From Waddliaceae bacterium (lineage in GTDB: Bacteria > Chlamydiota > Chlamydiia > Chlamydiales > SLFE01): a DNA stretch of 5,399 bases. A program made the translations under genes and the position numbers. The stretch lies in assembly GCA_007124415.1 (NCBI GenBank), contig SLFE01000100.1:1-5399 (forward strand), given 5' to 3'. The notes beneath the pieces are model-generated. The model did no database searches, was not told the DNA's origin, and saw only the letters and a program-made list of their open reading frames with translations. This document shows, one piece after another, positions 1 to 5,399 of the stretch (position 1 is the stretch's first letter; every line of letters begins with the position of its first letter).

Positions 1-615
1 CGTTTTGTTGAAGTGCTCTTGCGCCTTGGGATTTTTCCGCGCCTTTTCAATCGCCTGTTCATACCATTTGGCAAAGCCCATCCGGGTATATTTCTCCCCG
101 TATTTGCGGAAGTAGGCCCCGGCCCTTTCGGCAAAAATCCCGGGAAAGTAGTAGGCCGCCCCTTTTTTGCGCTCCTTGCCGAAATAAGCGGCGCCGGCGA
201 GTACATCGGCTCCGTAAACCGATTTCATCGTATTTTGAATCTCGAAGGCCGAAGCGAACACAACATCGGAAATATCGGAAAGAACCGAGCGGGCAGCCAT
301 CGCGATCGTCCTCCCCCCTGTCCCGCACGCCCCTTCTACAGCTGTGCAGGGCTTGCCTTTCAAATCGGGAATCATAAAAGGGAGAAACCCGGGAAGATTG
401 GCTTGCTTCAAAAACCTTGCCGACATAAAGCTGCCGATGATTCCCTCGTCGATTGCCTGCTCCACTAGCTGCTCCAAACTCCCCTCGGCAGTTTCGGTCA
501 AATACGACTCGAATGAAGGCATCGACTTGCTTGGATCGAAATCGGGCCTTCCGGGCCCAAAAAAAGTCGTAGTATACCCTGCCGATATGTAGATTTTTTT
601 TCTAAACGAGGACAT
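1..615 (-). CDS. SCP-x-like thiolase (acetyl-CoA C-acyltransferase), N-terminal part, runs off left edge
   Basis: The minus frame is open from an ATG at 615-613 to base 1, giving 205 residues of a protein whose family is usually about 390-450 long. It would carry out the last beta-oxidation step, CoA-dependent cleavage of a 3-ketoacyl-CoA, in the cytoplasm. The motif VEGACGTGG (residues 93-101) sits where thiolases have the nucleophilic cysteine, giving Cys97. The usual C-A-S-G is replaced here by C-G-T-G. A following ASAFEIQ segment (121-127) matches the conserved Gly/Ala-x-Glu stretch after the nucleophile strand. Residues 160-197 (FAERAGAYFRKYG, then A-x-WY and NPKAQ) resemble the loop and helix of archaeal/SCP-x type thiolases rather than classical FadA. 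The start overlaps the 3' end of the dehydrogenase gene by 14 bases, with only a weak GGA upstream, so coupled translation is likely. The C-terminal catalytic His and Cys lie outside the window. The thiolase fold is fairly secure; the subfamily is less so. Confidence 0.82.
   Translation of the reverse strand, partial: MSSFRKKIYISAGYTTTFFGPGRPDFDPSKSMPSFESYLTETAEGSLEQLVEQAIDEGIIGSFMSARFLKQANLPGFLPFMIPDLKGKPCTAVEGACGTGGRTIAMAARSVLSDISDVVFASAFEIQNTMKSVYGADVLAGAAYFGKERKKGAAYYFPGIFAERAGAYFRKYGEKYTRMGFAKWYEQAIEKARKNPKAQEHFNKT
594..601 (-). repeat. A8 homopolymer just after the thiolase start
   Basis: The minus strand has eight A residues in a row spanning codons 5-8 of the thiolase gene (Arg-Lys-Lys-Ile), immediately after the TAG stop of the upstream dehydrogenase gene. 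A T7 tract (559-565) and a G6 tract (313-318) follow in the same gene. Such tracts can cause polymerase slippage or sequencing indels; nothing in the sequence shows that this one does. Confidence 0.6.
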
Positions 616-1918
616 GATAAAATCCATACTTTAAAACCGTGTGCACATCACCCAAGTCGGCTGCCACTCCGCTGTCGACAAGCTCCTGCGCCCCTTGCCG
701 CGAGCGGTCCAAAAATTCAACGGCCGTTTGCGCGCCCAAAGTATTTTCCTGCCTCAAAGACTCTTCGTAAATTTTCAATCTTTTTTCCTTATCCTCTAAA
801 TTCCGGGCTTTCTTCCAGGGAATGTGCTTCTCGGGCAGTGGTCCAAGAAGTTCTTCGATATGCTTTTCCTCTTCTTCTTCGATCGGATCGTAAGTGTCTT
901 TTTCCGGGTCGAAGACTTCGGTGATCCGGTTTTTTTGATACCTAAAAAATCCTTCCATCTGCGTGCCGTCCATATTTTGCCCGCCGATCTTTCCTCTTTC
1001 GACCATATCGGTCAAAAGCGGCTTGACAACTCCATCAAGAGAGCTTTTTTCCGTCATGATGCCGGCTATCTTTTTCCAAACATCGAGACCGACGTAATCG
1101 AGCAGCTGAAAAATCCCCATGGGACGGACAAGAAAGTCGCGGGTAATCCTGTCGACGATGAGAAGAGAATCGACATGGGAATGCTCTTTGCGCAACCTCT
1201 CATAGAGGTCGCAGGCAAAGGCGATCTCCCTGATAAAATGTCCGTTTCCGATAAATCCGGCGATATCGCGGCTCACAACAGCGATTTTGCCCAGATTCTT
1301 GCCCATTTCCCGCGCCAGCTCTTTGACCTCCTGGCCGGCATCGTCGGGATAAATGATTTCCAAAAGCTTTTGAACCGGAGGAGGATTGTAAAAGTGAGCT
1401 CCGACAAGCTTGCCGTCAAGACCGGACTTTTGCCCCAGTTCCTTGATGGGAATCGAGGATGTATTCGTAAAAAAGACAACGCCCTCTTCGCAAAAGCTTT
1501 TCATCTCGGAGAGGATTTTCACCTTCAAATCAATATCTTCGGTTACCGCCTCAAACACCATGCGGGACTTGCGGGCGGTTTTAATCTCTGTCGACGGCCG
1601 GACAAGGTCGAGCGCCCCCTCGACATACCCGCTGATAATCTCGCCGTTCTCAATAAGATCATCGCGATCATAAAAGCAGGAGCGGAGGCGGTTGATCGCC
1701 TTTTCGGCATACCGTGTCAGCAACGGGCGAAAATAACGCCTCAATCCGAATACAGAGTCCTCGTCGGCATCGATCAGATACAGGCAATAATCGTGCGCGC
1801 CCACCGAGCCGTTCTCTTCAGCGTCAAGGCAGGCCATCTGCTGCAAAACGATCAGCGCAATCCCCCGGCCCATTTTTCCCGCGGCCCCTATCACCGCGAC
1901 CTTCTTCCAATGGTTCAT
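602..1918 (-). CDS. 3-hydroxyacyl-CoA dehydrogenase, NAD-dependent, with C-terminal extension
   Basis: This 438-residue cytoplasmic protein oxidises (S)-3-hydroxyacyl-CoA to 3-ketoacyl-CoA with NAD. A Rossmann glycine motif GAAGKMGRGIA lies at residues 11-21, and LIDAD (48-52) supplies the acidic residue at the end of strand 2 that favours NAD. The catalytic set lines up with human HADH in both spacing and context: Ser154 in NTSS, His175 in AHFYNP, Glu187 in KLLEII and Asn225 in GFIGNGHF. The C-terminal domain signature RPMGIFQLLDYVGLD covers 265-279. Classical stand-alone enzymes are about 280-310 residues. Here the core ends near residue 328 (EGFFRYQKN), followed by an acidic linker with EEEEE (347-351) and a helical tail. 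The end of the tail (DLGDVHTVLKYGF, 421-433) looks like the start of another dehydrogenase C-domain. There are also extra residues between the glycine motif and strand 2 (about 27-43). The ATG overlaps the hydratase TGA as ATGA, and only a weak GCAGAAG precedes it. The family is secure; substrate chain length is unknown. Confidence 0.9.
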   Translation of the reverse strand: MNHWKKVAVIGAAGKMGRGIALIVLQQMACLDAEENGSVGAHDYCLYLIDADEDSVFGLRRYFRPLLTRYAEKAINRLRSCFYDRDDLIENGEIISGYVEGALDLVRPSTEIKTARKSRMVFEAVTEDIDLKVKILSEMKSFCEEGVVFFTNTSSIPIKELGQKSGLDGKLVGAHFYNPPPVQKLLEIIYPDDAGQEVKELAREMGKNLGKIAVVSRDIAGFIGNGHFIREIAFACDLYERLRKEHSHVDSLLIVDRITRDFLVRPMGIFQLLDYVGLDVWKKIAGIMTEKSSLDGVVKPLLTDMVERGKIGGQNMDGTQMEGFFRYQKNRITEVFDPEKDTYDPIEEEEEKHIEELLGPLPEKHIPWKKARNLEDKEKRLKIYEESLRQENTLGAQTAVEFLDRSRQGAQELVDSGVAADLGDVHTVLKYGFYHVLV

Positions 1919-2655
1919 GACTTCTGCTTGTTTAAAAATTTCTCAATATCCCTTTGCGCCTCTTCCGTCGCAAAGCATTCGGCAAACCTTTCCTCTTCAA
2001 ATTCATCATCGGCGTCAATGGCGTTCAACGCCTGTTTGATCTGCCTCAAAGCAAAAGGGGAATGACTGAGCATCTTCTGCGACAGCTCCAAACACTCGTC
2101 CACCAGCCCTTCATGGGCAAACACTTTATTGACAAGCCCCATTTCATACGCCCGTTCGGCCGAAAATTTGCTTCCCGTAAGCATCATCTCCTTGGCCCGC
2201 CTTTTACCGATCGAACGCGCTAGGCGATGAGTGCCGCCCCAGCCGGGAATCAATCCGAGCTTGATTTCCGGAAGGCCGAATTGCGCCTTGTCAGAGGCAT
2301 AAATCAAATCGCACCCCATCGCAATCTCCAGACCGCCGCCCAAAGCGAAACCATTGACCGCGGCAATCGTTATGAATGAAACCTCTTCGAGCTTCTTCAC
2401 AACGGATTGCCCCAAGCGGGAAAATTCAGCGATCCCCTCTGCATCAAGGCCGCTCATTTCCTTGACATCGGCTCCCGCCGCAAAGGCTTTATCCCCGGAA
2501 CCGGTCACAATCAAAACATTGATATCCGCGGCATTGCCCAAAAGCTCGCCCATTTCCTCAAGCATTGCCCTATTGATAGCATTCAATGCTTCCGGCCTAT
2601 TCAACGTCGCAATCCCGACGCCGCCCTCTGAGCTGTAAGTTAATGTCTCCATCAT
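1915..2655 (-). CDS. Enoyl-CoA hydratase (crotonase family)
   Basis: This 246-residue cytoplasmic enzyme adds water to a 2-enoyl-CoA to give 3-hydroxyacyl-CoA, the substrate of the next gene's product. The crotonase landmarks appear in order. AFAAGADVKEM (57-67) and the GGG of ALGGGLEIAMGCD (104-116) form the oxyanion hole. Glu110 and Glu130 (in FGLPEIKLGLIPGWGGT) match the two catalytic glutamates of rat enoyl-CoA hydratase, Glu144 and Glu164, with the same 20-residue spacing. Having both glutamates favours a true hydratase over isomerase, dehalogenase or hydrolase relatives. Length is normal for a stand-alone hydratase. Two consecutive ATGs (2655 and 2652) could start it, and neither has a recognisable SD. 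It is the first gene of the leftward operon, and its stop overlaps the dehydrogenase start by four bases. The sequence alone cannot distinguish short-chain, branched (tiglyl-CoA) or longer substrates. Confidence 0.93.
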   Translation of the reverse strand: MMETLTYSSEGGVGIATLNRPEALNAINRAMLEEMGELLGNAADINVLIVTGSGDKAFAAGADVKEMSGLDAEGIAEFSRLGQSVVKKLEEVSFITIAAVNGFALGGGLEIAMGCDLIYASDKAQFGLPEIKLGLIPGWGGTHRLARSIGKRRAKEMMLTGSKFSAERAYEMGLVNKVFAHEGLVDECLELSQKMLSHSPFALRQIKQALNAIDADDEFEEERFAECFATEEAQRDIEKFLNKQKS

Positions 2656-2660
2656 CCGCT

Positions 2661-2689
2661 ACTTTAATCCATTCGCATTGACATTTCAA
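2661..2689 (-). promoter_or_regulatory. Candidate sigma70-type promoter for the beta-oxidation operon
   Basis: Read on the minus strand, TTGAAA (2689-2684) matches five of six -35 consensus bases. After a 17-base spacer, TAAAGT (2666-2661) matches four of six -10 bases. The predicted transcription start near 2654 falls inside the first of the two ATG codons, which would leave little or no leader. The call is by eye and the -10 is imperfect. Confidence 0.4.
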
Positions 2690-2690
2690 T
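2677..2690. promoter_or_regulatory. 14-bp near-palindrome at the centre of the divergent promoters
   Basis: ATTGACATTTCAAT has perfect 5-bp arms, ATTGA and TCAAT, and pairs at six of its seven symmetric positions. It lies in the AT-rich 57-bp intergenic region and contains both -35 hexamers back to back. It may be an operator for a dimeric regulator of both operons, or simply the by-product of two opposed -35 elements. A short direct repeat, TTATT-G-TTATT (2691-2701), follows it. No regulator gene is visible in the window. Confidence 0.4.
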
Positions 2691-2706
2691 TTATTGTTAT
2701 TAACCT
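2678..2706 (+). promoter_or_regulatory. Candidate sigma70-type promoter for the prp operon
   Basis: TTGACA (2678-2683) is a perfect -35 consensus. At the ideal 17-base spacing lies TAACCT (2701-2706), a poor -10 that keeps the first T, the A and the final T. An alternative, TATTAA (2698-2703), matches four of six bases but with a 14-base spacer. The first choice puts the transcript start at 2713, the A of the prpB ATG. A weak -10 beside a strong -35 would suit an activated promoter. Confidence 0.4.
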
Positions 2707-2712
2707 CGGCTT

Positions 2713-3519
2713 ATGAATTCTCTCCGCCTCGCCCTCAAAGATGAGCAACCCCTCCAAATCGTCGGAGTCTTGAATCCCTACCTCGCCCTTATGGCCAAGC
2801 GGGCGGGTTTCAAGGCCCTCTACCTTTCAGGCGCAGGGGTTTCCAATATCTCTTTCGGCCTTCCAGACACAGGGCTGACCACTTTGGAAAACGTTGTTGA
2901 GGACGCCCGCAGAATTGCCGAGAGGGTCGATCTGCCGCTCCTTGTCGATGCCGATACAGGCTGGGGGGACGTCAAAAAAACCGTCAGGTCTCTGGAACAA
3001 GCGGGAGTTTCGGCACTACACATTGAGGACCAGGATGTTGACAAGAAATGTGGACACCTTGAAGGAAAGTTGCTAGTGTCCATAGAAGAGATGCGGGAGA
3101 GAATAAAGGCCGCCGCCGCCGCTAAAACAAATCCCGATTTTGCGATTATGGCCAGAACAGACGCGAAAGGAGAAGACGCTATTGAAAGAGCCGGCGCCTA
3201 TGTCGAGGCCGGAGCCGATATGCTGTTTCCCGAAGCTGTCGAGACGCTCGAACATTATCGGGAATTCAAAAAACTCGGCGTCCCCGTTTTGGCCAACATC
3301 ACCGAATTCGGCAAAACCCCCCTTTTCGATCTTGAGCAGCTGAAGTCGGCCGAAGTCGACATGGCCCTGTACCCTCTGACAATTTCCCGCGTGATGAACA
3401 AGGCGGCATTTCAAGCCCTGAAAGAACTTCGGGACAAAGGGACGCAGGAAGGTCTGACAGAAAGAATGCAAACCCGCAAAGAGCTTTATGAATTTTTAAA
3501 TTATGAGGAAAAGTTATGA
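2713..3519 (+). CDS. prpB: 2-Methylisocitrate lyase
   Basis: This 268-residue protein cleaves (2S,3R)-2-methylisocitrate to pyruvate and succinate, the last step of the methylcitrate cycle, in the cytoplasm. It is a TIM-barrel of the isocitrate lyase/PEP mutase superfamily. PLQIVG (13-18) opens the barrel. VDADTGWG (78-85) carries the Mg-binding aspartates Asp79 and Asp81, and HIEDQ (103-107) follows. KKCGH (111-115) holds the catalytic Cys113, and MARTD (146-150) the substrate-contacting arginine. FPEAVETLEHYREF, NITEFGKTPLF and MQTRKELYE match the E. coli enzyme as I recall it. It is shorter than the E. coli protein (296 residues) at both ends, stopping right after YEEKL. No start codon lies between the in-frame TAA at 2701 and this ATG, so the start cannot be further upstream. 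There is no SD before it. Its stop overlaps the prpC start as ATGA. Isocitrate lyase proper is much longer, so that reading is unlikely. Confidence 0.95.
   Translation: MNSLRLALKDEQPLQIVGVLNPYLALMAKRAGFKALYLSGAGVSNISFGLPDTGLTTLENVVEDARRIAERVDLPLLVDADTGWGDVKKTVRSLEQAGVSALHIEDQDVDKKCGHLEGKLLVSIEEMRERIKAAAAAKTNPDFAIMARTDAKGEDAIERAGAYVEAGADMLFPEAVETLEHYREFKKLGVPVLANITEFGKTPLFDLEQLKSAEVDMALYPLTISRVMNKAAFQALKELRDKGTQEGLTERMQTRKELYEFLNYEEKL
3505..3510 (+). promoter_or_regulatory. Ribosome-binding site of prpC
   Basis: GAGGAA lies inside the end of prpB, five bases before the prpC ATG at 3516. It supports that start and the ATGA-coupled translation of the two genes, and contrasts with prpB itself, which has no such site. 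Confidence 0.7.
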
Positions 3520-4625
3520 GCCAAGCAACAAAATCGGAAGGGCTTGCGGGAGTGATCGCAGGCGATTCAGCTATCTGCCTCTGCGGCGCCGAAGAAGAGA
3601 GCCTCCTTTACCGGGGCTACGCGATTGAAGATTTAGCCGAGCACAGCACGTTCGAGGAGACGGCATGGCTGCTGCTTCGAGGCAGTCTCCCGACACAAGA
3701 GGAACTCAAAAATTACAAGAACGAGCTAAAAGGGCTTCGCTATCTTCCCTCCTCTTTGAAAAAGGTTCTCGAAGAGATTCCCGCAGACGCCAATATGATG
3801 GACGTGCTCCGCACAGGGTGCTCCATGCTGGGCCACCTCGAACCCGAAAGCTCCGAGCTTCCCAAGTTCGCCGTCGCCGACCGCCTGATCGCCTCCTTTC
3901 CCTCAATGCTCCTTTACTGGTACAAGTTCCACACGGAGGGAAAACGGATCGATGCGGCAACGGATGAGGAGTCCGCAGCGGGCCACTTTCTGAGGCTCCT
4001 TTTGGACAAAGAACCTGATGAAATCCACCGCCGCTGCCTGGACGTCTCCCTCATCCTCTATGCCGAGCACGAGTTCAACGCCTCGACCTTCACGGTCCGT
4101 ACGATCGCGAGCACCCTCCCCGACTTTTACTCCTGCATATGCGGCGGCATCGGCGCGCTCCGCGGCCCCCTTCACGGCGGCGCCAACGAAGCGGCCATGG
4201 AGCTGATCGAATCATTTGACACTCCCGAAGCTGCCGAGGAAGGGATCCTCGAAATGCTCAAAAAGAAACAGCTGATCATGGGCTTTGGACACAGAGTCTA
4301 CACCACCAAAGATCCCCGGTCGGACATCATCAAAAAGTGGGCGGAAAAGCTGGCAGGCATGGCCGGCGACAAACATATTTTCCCCGTCTCCGAAAGGATC
4401 GACGAGGTGATGCGCCGGGAGAAAAATCTTTTCACAAACCTCGATTTCTACAGCGCCTCGGCCTACCATTTCTGCGGCATACCGACGCCGATGTTCACGC
4501 CGATTTTTGTGATGTCGCGCATTGCCGGATGGTCGGCGCATCTCTTGGAGCAGAGGGACAACAACAAGCTGATCCGCCCTTTGAGCCGCTACATCGGGCC
4601 CGAACAAAAACAATGGAAGGAGTGA
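3516..4625 (+). CDS. prpC: 2-Methylcitrate synthase
   Basis: This 369-residue member of the citrate synthase superfamily condenses propionyl-CoA with oxaloacetate to give 2-methylcitrate, the entry step of the cycle. The N-terminal LLYRGYAIEDLA (30-41) is the family's usual opening. AEHEFNAST (183-191), GPLHGGANE (217-225) and MGFGHRVY (255-262) carry His185, His220 and His259, and NLDFYSA (308-314) carries Asp310. His220, His259 and Asp310 are the expected catalytic triad, and LIRPLSRYIGP (352-362) gives a substrate-binding arginine near the C-terminus. The short form, lacking the NADH-binding N-terminal extension of type II citrate synthase, the DVLRTGCSMLG and EPE segments (96-111), and the position between prpB and prpD argue for methylcitrate rather than citrate synthase. 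Some activity with acetyl-CoA is possible, as is known for the family. It is slightly shorter than the E. coli enzyme. It is the second gene of the rightward operon, with a good SD. Confidence 0.94.
   Translation: MSQATKSEGLAGVIAGDSAICLCGAEEESLLYRGYAIEDLAEHSTFEETAWLLLRGSLPTQEELKNYKNELKGLRYLPSSLKKVLEEIPADANMMDVLRTGCSMLGHLEPESSELPKFAVADRLIASFPSMLLYWYKFHTEGKRIDAATDEESAAGHFLRLLLDKEPDEIHRRCLDVSLILYAEHEFNASTFTVRTIASTLPDFYSCICGGIGALRGPLHGGANEAAMELIESFDTPEAAEEGILEMLKKKQLIMGFGHRVYTTKDPRSDIIKKWAEKLAGMAGDKHIFPVSERIDEVMRREKNLFTNLDFYSASAYHFCGIPTPMFTPIFVMSRIAGWSAHLLEQRDNNKLIRPLSRYIGPEQKQWKE
4617..4622 (+). promoter_or_regulatory. Ribosome-binding site that sets a GTG start for prpD
   Basis: AAGGAG overlaps the last codons of prpC and ends four bases before GTG at 4627. 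It is the strongest SD in the window and supports GTG as the prpD start. The next in-frame ATG is about 28 codons in, inside the conserved helix. Confidence 0.75.
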
Positions 4626-4626
4626 C

Positions 4627-5399
4627 GTGGACGAGGTTCTCGAAAAAATCGCCGAATACGCGGCCGAAAAGAAAATCGAAAGTAAAGAGGCGCTGGACAC
4701 GGCCCGGATGTGCCTTCTCGACAGCATGGGATGCGCCATGCTCGCCCTAAGCTTCCCTGAATGCACAAAACTGCTCGGGCCGATCGTGCCCGATACCTCT
4801 GTGCCCGAGGGCAGCCGCGTTCCGGGAACCAATTTTGTCCTCGACCCAATCCGCGCCGCGTTCAACGTCGGCACCCTCATCCGCTGGCTCGATTACAACG
4901 ATACATTTCTTGCCAAAGAATGGGGCCACCCCTCCGACAATATCGGCGGACTGTTAGCGCTCGGCGACTTCTTGAGCCAAAGAGCTTTGAAAGACGGACG
5001 AACATCCCTGACAGTCGACGACCTGCTGCCGGCCATCGTCAAAACCTATGAAATCCAAGGCGTTTTAGCCCTCTCCAACAGCTTCAACAGAATCGGCTAC
5101 GACCACGTCATCTTAGTCAAGGTCGCAACCGCTGCCGTCGCCTCGGCGCTTCTCGGAGAGATGAAGGAACAAGTGGCCAACACCGTCTCGCAGGCCCTGA
5201 TCGACGTCGGCCCCTTGCGCACCTACCGGCACGCCCCCAACACAGGATCGAGAAAATCGTGGGCCGCCGGCGACGCCTCGGCCAGAGGCGTTCAGCTCGC
5301 CTACATCACTATGCAGGGAGAAATGGGCTATCCGGAAGCTCTCAGCGCTAAGACATGGGGCTTCAACGATGCGGTGCTCCCCCTAAAAATCGAGCAGCC
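4627..5399 (+). CDS. prpD: 2-Methylcitrate dehydratase, N-terminal part, runs off right edge
   Basis: The frame is open from a GTG at 4627 to the window end, giving 257 complete codons of a protein usually about 480 residues long. It belongs to the iron-sulfur-independent MmgE/PrpD family and dehydrates 2-methylcitrate to 2-methyl-cis-aconitate in the cytoplasm. The match to E. coli PrpD, as I recall it, is nearly collinear: KLLGPIVPDTSVPEGSRVPGT (48-68), RWLDYNDT (86-93) with EWGHPSDN (98-105), EIQGVLAL (142-149), NSFNRIGYDHV (151-161), RTYRHAPNTGSRKSWAAGDA (198-217) and GEMGYPEAL (231-239). No frame disruption is seen. The start lies one base after the prpC stop and has the AAGGAG site, so the N-terminus is about ten residues shorter than in E. 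coli. Using PrpD rather than the AcnD/PrpF pair means no separate aconitate isomerase is needed. Hydration to methylisocitrate would need an aconitase not encoded here. Confidence 0.95.
   Translation, partial: MDEVLEKIAEYAAEKKIESKEALDTARMCLLDSMGCAMLALSFPECTKLLGPIVPDTSVPEGSRVPGTNFVLDPIRAAFNVGTLIRWLDYNDTFLAKEWGHPSDNIGGLLALGDFLSQRALKDGRTSLTVDDLLPAIVKTYEIQGVLALSNSFNRIGYDHVILVKVATAAVASALLGEMKEQVANTVSQALIDVGPLRTYRHAPNTGSRKSWAAGDASARGVQLAYITMQGEMGYPEALSAKTWGFNDAVLPLKIEQ

Noticed and set aside
13..468. Plus-strand frame of 151 codons at the left edge
   Set aside because: The minus strand here encodes the thiolase with its active-site motif, and the plus frame gives no family-like sequence.
600..660. 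Possible frameshift truncating the dehydrogenase so that it should continue past 602
   Set aside because: Neither alternative frame after the stop continues the dehydrogenase C-domain motif; the overlapping frame reads directly into the thiolase N-terminus. A natural stop is simpler.
824..2065. Open plus-strand frame of 413 codons antisense to the dehydrogenase and hydratase genes
   Set aside because: Its translation has no recognisable domain, while the opposite strand carries full catalytic motifs of two enzyme families. It crosses the junction of two real genes, so it is a codon-usage shadow.
2656..2712. Riboswitch, small RNA or terminator in the intergenic region
   Set aside because: The gap is only 57 bases, AT-rich, with no GC-rich hairpin followed by a T run, and it is already taken up by the candidate promoters.
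3109..3123. GCC trinucleotide repeat (four GCC plus GCT) within prpB
   Set aside because: It encodes five alanines in a helix (133-137) and is too short to suggest a functional microsatellite.
3516..4625. Ordinary citrate synthase (gltA) rather than prpC
   Set aside because: The protein is short, resembles E. coli PrpC through most of its length as I recall it, and lies between prpB and prpD.
4212..4880. Minus-strand frame of 222 codons antisense to prpC and prpD
   Set aside because: It lies across the prpC/prpD junction opposite two well-supported genes, and its protein is low in recognisable structure.

Overview
The window carries two divergent, tightly packed gene sets that meet at a 57-bp intergenic region (2656-2712). 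Almost every base is coding. There are no RNA genes, mobile elements, CRISPR arrays or convincing terminators. The sequence is clearly bacterial: it has operonic ATGA overlaps, Shine-Dalgarno (SD) sequences before prpC and prpD, and sigma70-like hexamers. Coding GC is moderate, roughly half, while the intergenic region is about 35% GC. I cannot place the organism below 'bacterium'. The Prp proteins are close to the enterobacterial type as I recall it, but that does not establish taxonomy because these genes are often transferred.

Minus strand (2655 down to 1): an enoyl-CoA hydratase/crotonase, then a 3-hydroxyacyl-CoA dehydrogenase with a long C-terminal extension, then the N-terminal 205 residues of an SCP-x-like thiolase that runs off the left edge. 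The genes overlap by 4 and 14 bases, so they look like one translationally coupled operon. Together they cover the last three steps of a beta-oxidation spiral: hydration, oxidation and thiolysis.

Plus strand (2713 to the right edge): prpB (2-methylisocitrate lyase), prpC (2-methylcitrate synthase) and the first 257 residues of prpD (2-methylcitrate dehydratase), with a 4-base overlap and a 1-base gap. This is the methylcitrate cycle, which turns propionyl-CoA plus oxaloacetate into pyruvate plus succinate.

Putting the two together (inference): the left operon probably makes propionyl-CoA and the right operon consumes it. The likely sources are 2-methyl-branched acyl-CoAs (for example tiglyl-CoA from isoleucine) or odd-chain acyl-CoAs. 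The intergenic region holds two back-to-back sigma70-like promoters whose -35 hexamers abut and form a 14-bp near-palindrome. Their predicted start sites fall on or next to the two start codons, and neither gene has a visible ribosome-binding site, so both transcripts may be leaderless. The individual enzymes are familiar; the less ordinary points are this arrangement, the extended dehydrogenase and the odd thiolase active-site segment.
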